Assembly (NCBI GenBank): GCA_963989245.1
Contig: OZ022348.1
Location: 29,551,623 to 29,615,622 of the forward strand
Origin: Nansenia antarctica
Taxonomy: Eukaryota; Chordata; Actinopteri; Argentiniformes; Microstomatidae
DNA: 64,000 bases
Reading direction: 5' to 3'
Every line of letters begins with the position of its first letter. Positions within the stretch are counted from its first letter, which is position 1. Below are positions 1 through 10,181 of this stretch, one piece after another. The position numbers were made by a program, and so were the translations under genes. The notes under the pieces were generated by a model. That model was not told where the DNA came from. It searched no databases and was given only the letters and a program-made list of their open reading frames with translations.

Positions 1-1354
1 CCTCCACTTACCCCAGAGGAATCCGAACTGGACATCTTAAGGTCCGAGCTCCATACCATCGAGGGAGTACTGAAGGATGTCCTCCGAAGGAAGACGGCGG
101 TTCAATCCAGGCTGGACAAACTGGATCCAAATGGACCCCGCTGTTCCAGTCCCACTCCGGGTCCATCCTGGGTGTCGGTTGTGAGGAACGGGAGAAAGCG
201 TTCCATCCCCTGGTTCTCTCCGGGAGGCCCCGATAGCCCTATCCCACTGGACAATTTCTTCTCTCCACTGGCTCTTTTTCCTGAGCCTCAGGCATCCTCG
301 GAGCCGGCAGCTAGCAGCAAGCTAGCTTTGGCTAACGGGACGCTAACACCTGCCACATTGGAGTGTGTGGCTAACGGTCTGTCACCAGTCCCTCGCCCGC
401 TAGCCGACCACAAGCAACAGGTCCGCTCCAAACCCAATAGGAAGCGTTCCTGTCCCTCGTCCCCGGTAATCCACCGTAAACGTTCACGACGGTTTACCCC
501 CTCACCTCCTTTTGTCCCTCTGTCCGAGACTGTTTCCACTCCCAGCCTGCAGCTCTCTCCCCCACTGCCCAACGGAGTTTCGGACACAGGTGTGTCCAAT
601 CGTGACGTCACCAACTCTATCGACGTCATCATCAGCAAGGGAATCCCTGTCGACTCTCCGGTGCCTGTCCCTGCTGTCCGCAACGTTAATGGTCGTTTAC
701 CCAACGACGTGCTGGACACAGATGCGGCGAACCATGACGTCACCGACGCAATGTCCGAAACCCCAGCCACAGAGTCTGTCTCCACTGCCACCAATGCCAC
801 CGTGACCAGTATTGCTGAGGGCAATCCACTATGGTCCAAACTCTCTGTTGATAAGGGAGGATGCAAGGACAGGTCTCCAGAGATAATTATTATGGGTGAT
901 TCTATAATTAGAGCAGTTATGATCCCTGGCGCCATCACATATTGTCTTCCAGGTGGTAAAGTCACTGATCTCATAGAGCTGGTCCCTTCATCCCACAGCA
1001 CATATCCTGATTTTTCACGTTGGCTCTAATGATGTGCTGAACAGACTCTCGGTTAAACTCAGGGAAGATCTCGAGTCATTAGCCACCACTGTACAAAGCC
1101 TGGGCAAAACTTGTGTGTTCTCTGGCCCCATCCCAGCCCCCTCAAAGAGTCCTGAACATTTTAGTAGACTTGTGAGCCTGCACGAATGGCTAAAAACCTT
1201 CTGTCAGGCCACATCAGCAGATTTCATTAGCAATTTCGACATGTTCTGGACCAGAAACCACCTGTATAAACCCGATGGCCTGCACCTCAATCTAAAAGGT
1301 ACAAAGCTATTAATCATTCAATTTATTAATTACATCGCTTTCAGCTGTAAATGA
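1..1354 (+). pseudogene. L2-like LINE ORF1, esterase (SGNH) protein, frameshifted
   Basis: The frame is open from base 1. It begins with a charged, helical stretch (about 1-120), passes through a Ser/Pro-rich linker and enters an SGNH-hydrolase-like domain: the GDSI block is at about 895-905, GSND just after 1020, and the DGLHLN block with the expected catalytic Asp and His at about 1275-1292. One frameshift near 1010-1020 separates the N-terminal part (stop at 1029) from the continuation in another frame (1034-1354). ORF1 esterases are typical of L2/CR1-type LINEs and probably act in the retrotransposition particle. Confidence 0.75.
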
Positions 1355-1414
1355 CATGCACCACAGCATGATCCCACCATAGCTTTACACTGCATTCATC
1401 TCAAGCATCTCCCA

Positions 1415-4405
1415 TTGGGCCATGCTAACTCTATATCCCTTTCCTGTCCTCTGACCATCCCTGTTCTTATTAGGACCAGACACCTTTCACTCAACAACTT
1501 CACCCCTCGCACAGTCATTCCATCAAACCTCACTCACATTCCATGTCTACCTACAGCTCCTCGGACTAAGTCTGTACCATTTAAGATGGCATTAATTAAT
1601 GCTAGGTCAGTGAACAACAAGCCCTATATTATACGGGACTTTTTTAAATCCCATGAGCTTGATTTTCTATTTTTAACAGAGACCTGGCTGAAAAACAATG
1701 ACAACATCACTCTAAATAAGCTCTGTCCTGCCGCATGTAGTGTTATCAGTTCTCCTAGGATGTCTGGCCGTGCAGGTGGTTTAGCCGTTATCTTCTCCAA
1801 AAAGTTTGCTTGCCGCTCTGTAGACATTGGTAATTTTAGAACTTTTGAAGCACTGCTGCTTAGAATAGGATCAGCTAACCCTCTTTTTACTTTGCTATGT
1901 TATCGCCCACCAGAAAAGTCAAAAAGTGAGTAACAGAATTTCCTGAGTTTTTATCATCTGTTGTGATGAAAGTCGACAACCTGGTGCTGGCCGGAGATTT
2001 TAATGCGCATATTGATAATGCCTCTGACAACTTCGCGAATGAGTTAATTAGTTTTACCCAATCACTGAATTTGACTCAGCATGTTTCTGGACCGACCCAT
2101 GACCGGGGCCACACGCTGGATTTGATTTTTACACTGGGCTTGAACATCAATAAGCTATGTATAGGTGAGTTTTTTATTTCTGACCACAAATATATTACTT
2201 TTAATATTGATTTTATTGCTGAGTCCCTACCAAGAAAACGGTCAGTCAGCTCCCGTACACTCATCAGCTCCTCTGCTCTCAAATTTTCCTCTGCCTTCGC
2301 AGACCTCAGTAATGATGTGACAGTGTCAACTGACACAAATGGCCTGGTCCACCATTTTAATCACCTCTGTTTGTCTGCCCTAGAATTAGTTGCCCCCCTC
2401 AGAACAAAAAAGAAATGTCTCAGTGCAGCTAACTCATCCCCATGGATAAATGATGACATCCGCAACCTAAAAAGAGAGTGCAGAATAGTTGAGCGGCGGT
2501 GGAAGAAGACTAAGGGGACAGTTCACTTCATTCACATGAAGGAACTCCTCACCTCTTTCAACCTAAAAGTTGAGGATGCAAGAACCATATACTTCTCCAA
2601 CCTGATCCACCTTAATAAGAATAAGCCTAAAGCTCTTTTTGCAGTTATAAACACCCTGGTTAATCCACCTCCTCCCCCAGTTCCTGTCTACTCTGATAAT
2701 GACTGTGAACTATTCTTATCATTTTTTCTAGATAAAGTTAACAATATAAGATCCAAGATAACACCTCCAAACATCATCATTGTCGACCAGCCTCCTCCAG
2801 CTCCCTCGTTACGCCAGTTCAACATTATCTCCTTAGATGATCTTACCCCAATTATCTCACTCATGAACCCCTCCTCTAGTCCTGTTGACACTATCCCAAC
2901 CTCACTTTTAAAAGCTGTCTTCAATAGCCTCAGTCCCTATATTTTGTCTATTATTAACAGTTCCATATCCTCTGGGTGTGTGCCTGATCATTTCAAACAT
3001 GCCATCATCCAACCTCTCCTGAAAAAACCAGGCCTTGATCCTCTAGTCCACAGTAATTACCGGCCAATCTCCAAACTCCCATTCATTTCAAAGGTCCTGG
3101 AAAAAGTTGTTTGTAACCAACTTTTAAAATTTCTTGACAATAACAAGTTGTTTGATACATTTTAGTCTGGCTTCCGTCAGAAGCACAGCACCGAGACTGC
3201 ACTTCTTAGAGTGTCGAGTGACATCATTATGAGGGCTGATGTCGGAGAGTGCTCAGTGCTGCTGCTGCTTGACCTAAGCGCAGCATTTGACACTATTGAC
3301 CACGACATCCTTTTAAATAGGCTCCAACAGTGGGTGGGTTTAGATGGGGTAGCTCTGAAATGGTTTTCGTCCTATCTGTCAGGGAGAAGTGTGGCTGTCG
3401 CTATCGACAGCTATGTCTCCTCCACATCTCCCTTGGCCTGTGGGGTCCCCCAGGGTTCAATCCTTGGTCCAATCCTGTTCTCCCTCTACATGTTACCCCT
3501 TGGTGCTCTTATTAATAGTTTTGATGGCATATCCTATCACTGTTATGCAGATGATACGCAATTATATGTTTCTTTTAAACCAAGTGATCTCAGCAAACTC
3601 ACCATCTTACATGACTGTATTGCTGGAATAAATAATTGGATGGCACAAAACTTCCTACAGTTAAATGCAGATAAAACTGAGATACTAGTTATAGGCCCTG
3701 AGAGTACCTCGAATGAAATTCGGCGGTCCCTCGGTTCATTGGCATCCAATGTAAGTAACACCGGCAAAAATCTGGGAGTCTTTTTTGATAGCCACTTGAA
3801 TTTTGAATACCATGTAAAAAAGGTCACAGTCATGTTTCTACCATCTTCGCAATATCGCAAAAATCAAACCAATCCTTACTTCTCAAGACCTCGAAAAAAT
3901 CATGCACGCATTTATCTCCTCACGTCTAGACTACTGTAACGGACTCTACTCTATCCTCAGCCGCTCTTCTATTAACCGACTACAGTTAGTACAAAACACA
4001 GCTGCCAGAATTCTCACTAACACATATCGCAGAGCTCATATAACCCCGGTTTTGGCCGCTCTTCACTGGCTACCCGTTAAATCCAGAATTGATTTTAAAA
4101 TCCTTTTAATAACTTATAAGGCATTACACGGGCTGGCCCCTCTCTATATCTCGGAATTATTACAGGCAAAGCCCAATGTGAGATCTCTCAGGTCCTCGGA
4201 CAAGGGCCTTCTGGTCATACCCTCGACCAACCTCAGAACCAAGGGTGACCGAGCTTTTGTAGTAGTGGCTCCCACACTGTGGAACGCCCTCCCAGTGTCG
4301 ATAAAGAATGCTCAATCTATTAATTGTTTTAAGAACTTGTTAAAAAACACACCTGTTTCGTTTGCACTTTGTTTTATGATATTTTCACCTGACCCACTTC
4401 TATAG
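1415..4405 (+). pseudogene. L2-like LINE ORF2, endonuclease-reverse transcriptase, broken
   Basis: The apurinic endonuclease domain is visible as NARSVN (about 1600), ETWL (1680), GDFNAH (about 1997) and SDH (2181). The reverse transcriptase shows NYRPIS (3056), LLDLSAAFDTIDH (about 3265), GVPQGS (about 3440) and YADD (3544-3555). The C-terminal LDYCN and HWLPV blocks (3925-4080) are typical of L2/CR1 elements. Damage seen: a frameshift near 1920, a TAG at 3163-3165 just before SGFRQ in an otherwise continuous frame, and a frameshift near 3850-3900. The reading therefore needs four segments, and this copy cannot encode an active protein. Confidence 0.82.
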
Positions 4406-4570
4406 GTCATTGTTTTGTTTTATCTCTTGTTGTTTTATTATGCCCTTATGTGCCTTGCGCTAACTTGTTTTTACCTGATTGTTTTTATGTGATGTCCACT
4501 GTACAGCACTTTGTAACTCTGTTTTGAAAGGTGCTTTATAAATAAAATTTACTTACTTACTTACTTACCT

Positions 4571-5066
4571 ACGGCTGGGATTGTCGTTTCCCTTTGGGGT
4601 AGTCGTAGTGACATTCGTGGAAGCAGGAGTCAAAGTTGTTGCTTTAGCAGGCGGCACATGCACCTTGAATAAAGAGGAGACCATCAGGGGAATATTCTGT
4701 CAACATCGCTTAACGAAGTCTCATGAGACTTGTCAAAATAGGCCTGGATTTCCCTTTAGCGACGTTGATGGAATACCACCCAGGTTTTTGAGTTCCAACA
4801 GTACAATTATCCTTTGGAATTATTGGAATCATTGAAGGATTATTTGTCTTCATTGTCACACACCTTTGGGGGTTTCCTGACATTCTCCATGGCCTGGTTG
4901 ACAGCTGCAAACTTGTTGGAGATGCAGGCAATCTTTTTCTGAGAGGATACAAATGTAACATAGATAATTGTAATCTACATAATATTCCAATTATCCTAGT
5001 CAAGTCAAGTAATTTGTATTTGTTAAGCACATATAAAACAACTTGCGCTGACCAATTGCTGTACAT
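4571..5066. other. Non-coding spacer, nothing recognised
   Basis: AT-rich sequence between the L2-like LINE tail and the Charlie-like hAT element. Short ORFs on both strands have no recognisable domain. Possibly old repeat-derived DNA. Confidence 0.4.
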
Positions 5067-5270
5067 CAGTCATGTCAAAGTCAAATACACAGGGGGCCAA
5101 AATAAAGAAAATTGTACAAGTGGAGGGCCGGGCTGGTTCAATGTTTATTAAAACTCGCAATTATTGCACATATTGTAACACAGCCTATATTGCACTTAAC
5201 ATTAATCATTACATTAAATTAAGTCAATCAGTTTATCGATAAATGCTGTCATCGCAGGACTAATCTGTGC

Positions 5271-6649
5271 TTATGACGAGTTGATCAGAGCGCATAGTGT
5301 TGGGAAGTGCAGCATTTTCGTGGGGGTTAGATCAATGGAGAATAACTCTAGCTTCCTTTTAAACCCATTCAGTCTGTCCACTAGATCACACACGGTTTTG
5401 TCCCTCCCTTGCAACTGCAGGTTCAGTCCGTTCAAGTGCTGGAAAATGTCACTTAAAAAGCAGACATCTGCCATGAACTCATCGTCTTGCATTTGGGCTA
5501 GAAAAGGGGCAGCCTTCTTGTGGTGACAGCACCGGAGAAAGGCAATGATCTCGTGCCTGAGTTCACAAACTCTCTTTAGTGCGTTACCCTTACTTAGCCA
5601 TCTAATGTCATTATGTACAAGTAAATCACTGTGCTCGGCTGACATATCTGACAAAGGTTTGCGAAACAAACAGTGCTGTAGACTCGAGGTGGCTCTGATG
5701 AAATTGATCATCGACATTATATTGTCCATGGTGCCTTTTAACTCACCACTTAGCTTGGCGCAGAGAACGGCCTGGTGTATCAGGCAGTGCAGTGGTTTCA
5801 TCTGTGGCGTGAGGGCAGCAAGACGAGCGGCGAGTTCCTGCGCGCGCCCAGTCATGGAAGGGGCTCCATCTGTGGCTAGCATGTTGACTCGTTGCAAATT
5901 TAGTCCATTCTCGTTGAAAAAGGAAACGATCTTCCCAAAAATGATCTGACCTGTTGTTTGTCCCTCCAGTGGAATTAAACCCAGCAAATCCTCACGAAAG
6001 CACTCACCATCAAAGAATCTCACATAGAGACATAGCTCTGCTACATCATTGCCATCGGTAGACTCATCAACAGCTAGCAACATTACCTCTGCCTTTTTTA
6101 GCTTGTCCAAAAGCGTTTCAAAAACATCCGTTGCGAGTGCCTCCACTCTTCTAATTGTAGTTGTGTCTGACATTGGGATTTTCCGAATAGAAGTAATGAC
6201 ACTTTTCTTAACCTTTTCATCCGTCACCACGTCGTCTAGAACAGCTAGCATGCATTCTTTGACAGTTTCTGCATCAGTGAACGGCTTTTTATTTTTGGCT
6301 AGAATCCATGTTACGCGGAGGGAGGCTGTTGTCGTCCTCTCTTGCTCGGAACAGGACCGGGCCAAGACAGCTTGTCTCTGCTCATAGTTCACAGTTAGGC
6401 TATGCACCTTTTGTCTGCGTGCATCCGATCCTTCTGGGTAATTTGTGTTGAAGTTCGAGTGTTGAAGTGTCTTCTCAAATTGTACTCCTTTGAGACAGCG
6501 ATTGACTCGTTACACAGCAAGCATATTTGTTTTCTATTATCGTTTGTAGTAATCTCAGTAAATAGATATTTCTCTGTCCATTCCTTACTGAACTGGTGAT
6601 TTTCGTTGCCAATCTTCCTCTTTTTCAGAGTAGACAGCGACATTTTCAA
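5271..6649 (-). pseudogene. hAT (Charlie/ZBED/GTF2IRD2-type) transposase, truncated and frameshifted
   Basis: The N-terminal segment (6649-6395) carries a BED-like zinc finger, CLLCN followed by RRHF with its His ligands. A frameshift near 6400 leads to the catalytic part (6407-5271). There the RNase H-like fold blocks are clear: LAVDESTD (first Asp region), MLATDGAPSMTG (second Asp), LHCLIHQAVLC and NDIRWLSKG. The ORF stops at 5271 without the usual C-terminal hAT dimerisation block, and A/T-rich 3' sequence follows directly, so the C-terminus is deleted. The element is not autonomous. Confidence 0.78.
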
Positions 6650-6934
6650 TGATACGAGGTCTGTCTTCTAGCTAGTTCACTAAATGCCGCTCAGCTGCGG
6701 TTGAACGCTTGACTGAGGAAAAGTCGTTTATTTGTGGCGCGCACAAACGTATCCATGCGCGCAAGGCACGTAGCGTAGGGAATCTTTTTTATTTATTAAT
6801 AAAGCCTCTTACTGGAGGACATTGACAGAGCCAATTCTTGCCCAAAAACGGCGTTCAATCGGGAATGGACAGAAAAATATATTTAGGCTACTAGGAGCCA
6901 TATGCTTGCTGTGTAATGTTCTAATAATATCAAT

Positions 6935-7600
6935 TAGGGCTGTCCCAAACGACTATTTTTCTAACGATTAATCTAGCGATTATTTTTTCGGTTAGTCGAT
7001 TAGTCTAACGACTAATTTAGCGATTGTGTAGGCCCCTTAATTTCCACCTCACTGCTATGTTTAGCCAACTTGAATGCCAACATGGCCATTTAGAAGTCTG
7101 TCCATCACCACAACACATAGCTAGCTAGTAGTTACATGGCTAGCTAACGTTACTCTCGCTGCTATGTTATGATTAGCTAAATTGATGCTAACGTAGCATG
7201 CGAGCTAGATAACGTAAGTGCGATCACCACAATGACAATAGGCTACTGTAGCTAGCCAGCTACATAGCTAACGTTACTAACACCAGAAGACAAGACATAC
7301 AAACTGTGGTGAGCTACATTGCTTGTGTAACATTAGCTAGTAGCTATCCATTTTTCACTCATACACGGCCGGAAAAGTGAACAGAAATACAATGGTGACT
7401 TACGGTGCTATCTTGCGGCTGTCTTCACAAAGAGCTCCAGGATGCTTTCGCTTGAGGTGCTCGTTCATTGCAGACGTACTGCTGTGATAGGCCATTTCAT
7501 TTCTGCACAGTTTACAGACCACCACATTGTTTTCTTTTTTTGTAAAGTACTCCCACACTTTGGACGATCGTGGGCGAAGTCTTTTAACTGCCGGCTCTCA
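6935..7600 (-). mobile_element. Nested hAT fragment with a BED zinc-finger exon
   Basis: It begins with AGGGCTGTCCCAAACGACTA and several near-palindromic ACGATTA/TTAGTCG motifs (6940-7025), a terminal signature I associate with a common fish hAT family. On the minus strand, 7568-7425 reads as a BED finger: VWEYFTKK, then CKLC, then NEHLKRKH, so both Cys and both His ligands are present. The middle consists of GCTAGCTA-rich non-coding DNA. Only the first exon of the transposase is recognisable; the catalytic domain is absent. Confidence 0.6.
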
Positions 7601-7660
7601 TGTTTCCACTGGTCGCAGTGGGCCGGATGTGGCCCGCGGGCCGCCTATTGACTAGGCCTA

Positions 7661-8315
7661 CCATACATCAATCGGCTGGAATGTAATAAAGTGCTTATTA
7701 TCACCTTTTCAGCATATCCATCAGGTCTACCTGCCTATTTTACTAAAAAGGGATGAAGAGTTTTTAAATTATAGTTAAGCAACTTGGCACAGTATTAGGC
7801 CATTTCAGTGCATGTTTATGACTATGAAGGTTAATATGCACTAAAGAGGTCTTGTTCCCTGCCAAACCTACCTTTGACTGGTACATTGCTGCTCCCATGT
7901 GGCTAATAACACAGAGCAGACCAACATGAAGTCTAGTCTACAGTAAATAATAACAATCAAATTATGTCACAATCATAAGCACATAGGTCTGAATAGCATC
8001 CACAATGAAAGGGACTCCGTGAAATACAGTACATAATCAAAGTGTTGAAATCCAAACAGTGTGTCAGTGTGCCAAACTAATGTCTTCCCCTTACAGGTTA
8101 AATTACAGCTGTTTAGTAAGTGGCCGATCACAGGAAATGCATTGTTATACTAATAAACCAAATGCAAATATGTATTTCTTGTCAATAGCTTTAATGAACT
8201 TTTCACTCTGGTTTTTCGAGTTAAAATGCACTAAACATAATAAATTATAAAAACATAAATAATAACAAGATAACAAACAAACAAACAATCATCCAGTCCA
8301 AGAAAGCATAGGACT
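7661..8315. other. Non-coding spacer, nothing recognised
   Basis: AT-rich sequence with no convincing coding frame, between the Charlie-like element and the LINE insertion. It contains a short AACAAACA tract near 8270-8290. Confidence 0.4.
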
Positions 8316-8329
8316 AAGTAACTAAATAC
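8316..8329 (+). repeat. 14-bp target-site duplication, left copy
   Basis: AAGTAACTAAATAC here is repeated exactly at 13325-13338, immediately after the AAGTC-type tail of the LINE. It marks the left edge of the LINE insertion. Its first four bases could in part be tail sequence. Confidence 0.7.
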
Positions 8330-8341
8330 TGTAATAAAGGA

Positions 8342-8388
8342 CTAAGCCCCCCCGATGTGCTGCCACCTTGAGTGGTGGGGGGGCTTAG
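8342..8388 (+). promoter_or_regulatory. Inverted repeat/hairpin in the LINE 5' UTR
   Basis: CTAAGCCCCCCC (8342-8353) and GGGGGGGCTTAG (8377-8388) are perfect 12-base complements around a 23-base loop, which itself contains CCACC...GTGGT. A further short inverted repeat, ACCCTCACCCGAGGGCT, follows at about 8393. Some LINE 5' ends fold into self-cleaving ribozymes or promoter structures; here only the fold potential is seen. Confidence 0.55.
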
Positions 8389-8594
8389 GGGGACCCTCAC
8401 CCGAGGGCTCTATCGTCCTTGGGTGGGGCAAACCCAGGGATTAAAGCAAAAAAAAATCTCCTGACTGAAAATGTGTTCAAGCCAAGTCATATTCTCATTT
8501 TAACCTCCACATGTTTGTATTTTATAACGTTAGCGTTTTAAGGGAAGAAGATTCTTTTGAACAGCTTTTCTATTGCCAGTTTGCTTTTATGTGA

Positions 8595-9085
8595 TACGCT
8601 CGGCGGAGAGGGTGATTGGCTGCCCTTTGCCCCCCCTTGAGGCCCTGTTTAAAAGTAGGGCTTTGGGGAGGGCCAGGAAGATCATGGCTGACCCCGCACA
8701 CCCAGGACACGGTCTCTTCGCCCCGCTCCCCTCAGGCAGGAGGGTGCAGTCCCTAAAAACTGTGAAGGCCCGACATACAAACAGCTTTTTCCCCACAGCC
8801 ATCCGGCTCCTAAATGCCGCTGGCCCCCCCCTGACCTGACCCCCTATCTATCTACCCTCCCTCCACCCCCACTGGACTGTCTGGATATGAACACTTGAAC
8901 ACTTGATCTCTGCACTTTATATTTATATTAATTATGACTCTTGCACTTCGATGTTGGTTTGCACTGTCTTGTCCTGTCTTGCACCTGTCCTGCTGTAAAC
9001 CGTGCTCCATTGTTCCAAACCAAATTCCTAACATGTTTACATGTCATGGCAATAAAAGTCTTCTGATCCTGATTCTGATTTATGT
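8595..9085 (+). mobile_element. 5'-truncated Rex1-like LINE 3' end inside the hAT element
   Basis: The frame from about 8600 encodes the last 75 or so residues of a reverse-transcriptase ORF2 (PLPPLEAL, DPAHPGH, LPSGRR, FFPTAIRLLNA). It aligns by eye with the ends of the Rex1-like ORFs at 15480-15677 and 31560-31753 but is clearly divergent. A 3' UTR with AATAAA at 9051 and a TGATCCTGATTCTGATT tail follows. Only the 3' end is present, as expected from incomplete reverse transcription. Confidence 0.7.
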
Positions 9086-9089
9086 GATA

Positions 9090-10130
9090 TCAATGCTGTT
9101 TTCAATTCATGAAATAAAATTGATACTTATTGCAAGGGTTGACTCTGACATGCAAATAATCAGATAATGGGTGTGGCTTAGACAATTAGGGGGAGTGGCT
9201 TGTATGAAAGTGGGTGTGGCCTGTCGGTGGGGCCGAGCCGATTTGTAAAATATCTGAACCGTGTCTGTGGCACTTGTGGTTGCTGAGCTAAAGTCCTTTA
9301 ACCACTAGGCCGGAAAAGCCTTCATTAAAGTGGGTGGCTGCTGCTGGCGTACGTTTGGGCCCAGGGAACGGGCATGGAAAGAGTCACAGTCACCAAACTC
9401 TACACACTCCTTGATTGTATCCCTACATTGTACCAAATCAACTTTCAGAGTCCTAGGCCATTCCTGGGAGGCCTTGCACGCGAGCTAGCGGGAACCTGTA
9501 GGGAGCTCTAATGCTTGATGTGAAGTGCCTAGTGTAAAAATACATGTTCTCACACGTACAGGGGTACAGGGAGTACAACATGTTGCATTTTCATGCCATT
9601 AGGGTTAGGGCTTCCTAGGGTTAGAGATGCATTTGGACTTCTGGAGTACCTCCACTACTTTCAATGGGTTCTGAAGGTCTGAGAGCAAAGGGCTTTCTAC
9701 CAGGGGTAACTAACCCTGGGTAGAACCTTGGGTTCAAATCTGGAGTGTGTGGGACCAAATGTGTAGATGTGGTGAGCTAATGAAGCTCTTTGAGATTGAG
9801 ATGAGAAAAGGGCGCTTGTCTCTTTAAGGCCCAGGAGGGAGTTAGCGATTAGCGATGTTAGCTTAGCGCCAGTTTAACAGAAGTAACTTCACTTTTAACA
9901 TGACTTCCCGTGGTCGTAGCGGGCTGGTTGACGGCTTAAAATGACCGTGGAGACCTGTAGACCTTATCCAGCCATAGTCTTGTGTTTCTACCCCGGGGCA
10001 TAGCCGGTGTTATTCACGGACAAACACTCCGTAGTAGAGTGGTTCTAGTACACTGGACATATGTAGCAAATTGACGGAAATCCGTCGCGACTTGGAAAAA
10101 ATTGACGGAAATCCGTCGTAGCGACGGAGA
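9090..10130. other. Unassigned interior of the non-autonomous hAT
   Basis: No coding frame with recognisable motifs. On the minus strand 9330-9230 there is a weak tRNA-SINE-like stretch: CCTAGTGGTTAAAGG resembles an A box and GGTTCAGA a poor B box. Near 9840-9870 a GTTAGCGATTAGCGATGTTAG motif recurs in similar form at about 41490 and 53170. Confidence 0.35.
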
Positions 10131-10181
10131 ACTTTAATCCCTGGGCAAACCTGACTAAGAGCAGCACATGGCCCTCCAGAA

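Larger units (their letters stand above)
1..4570 (+). mobile_element. L2-like non-LTR retrotransposon (LINE), left end outside window
   Basis: A LINE with two coding regions in series, an esterase-type ORF1 and an endonuclease-reverse transcriptase ORF2. It ends with a short 3' UTR, a tail-like AATAAA and four to five TTAC repeats at about 4545-4568. An SGNH-esterase ORF1 followed by EN-RT with a C-terminal LDYCN...HWLPV region is characteristic of fish L2/CR1-type elements. The copy is dead: at least three frameshifts and one in-frame stop are visible. The 5' end lies before base 1, so its target-site duplication cannot be tested. Confidence 0.8.
5067..7660 (-). mobile_element. Charlie-like hAT DNA transposon remnant
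   Basis: A transposase on the minus strand (5271-6649) is flanked by sequence typical of Charlie hAT ends. On the left, a CAG-starting end with GTCAAAGTCAAA followed by an AGGGGGCC motif is at 5067-5100. On the right, a GGGCCGGATGTGGCCCGCGG block is at about 7620-7645. The interior between 6935 and 7600 looks like a second, nested hAT piece. The outer boundaries rest on motif resemblance; no clean target-site duplication was found. Confidence 0.6.
8435..10143. mobile_element. Non-autonomous hAT transposon with perfect TIRs and 8-bp TSD
   Basis: Terminal inverted repeats CAGGGATTAAAG (8435-8446) and CTTTAATCCCTG (10132-10143) are perfect complements. They are flanked by the exact 8-bp duplication GGCAAACC (8427-8434 and 10144-10151), as hAT transposases produce. 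The right subterminal zone has two copies of TTGACGGAAATCCGTCG (about 10070-10118), probable transposase-binding repeats. No transposase is encoded. It carries a Rex1-like LINE 3' fragment (8595-9085) and about 1 kb of unassigned DNA. It sits in the 5' UTR of the LINE, so it is younger than that insertion. Confidence 0.88.

Noticed and set aside
288..1001. 237-codon minus-strand ORF opposite LINE ORF1
   Set aside because: No motif; plus-strand esterase motifs explain the region.
9700..9760. tRNA gene suggested by a GGTTCAAATCT B-box-like word
   Set aside because: No A box at the right distance and no cloverleaf arms.
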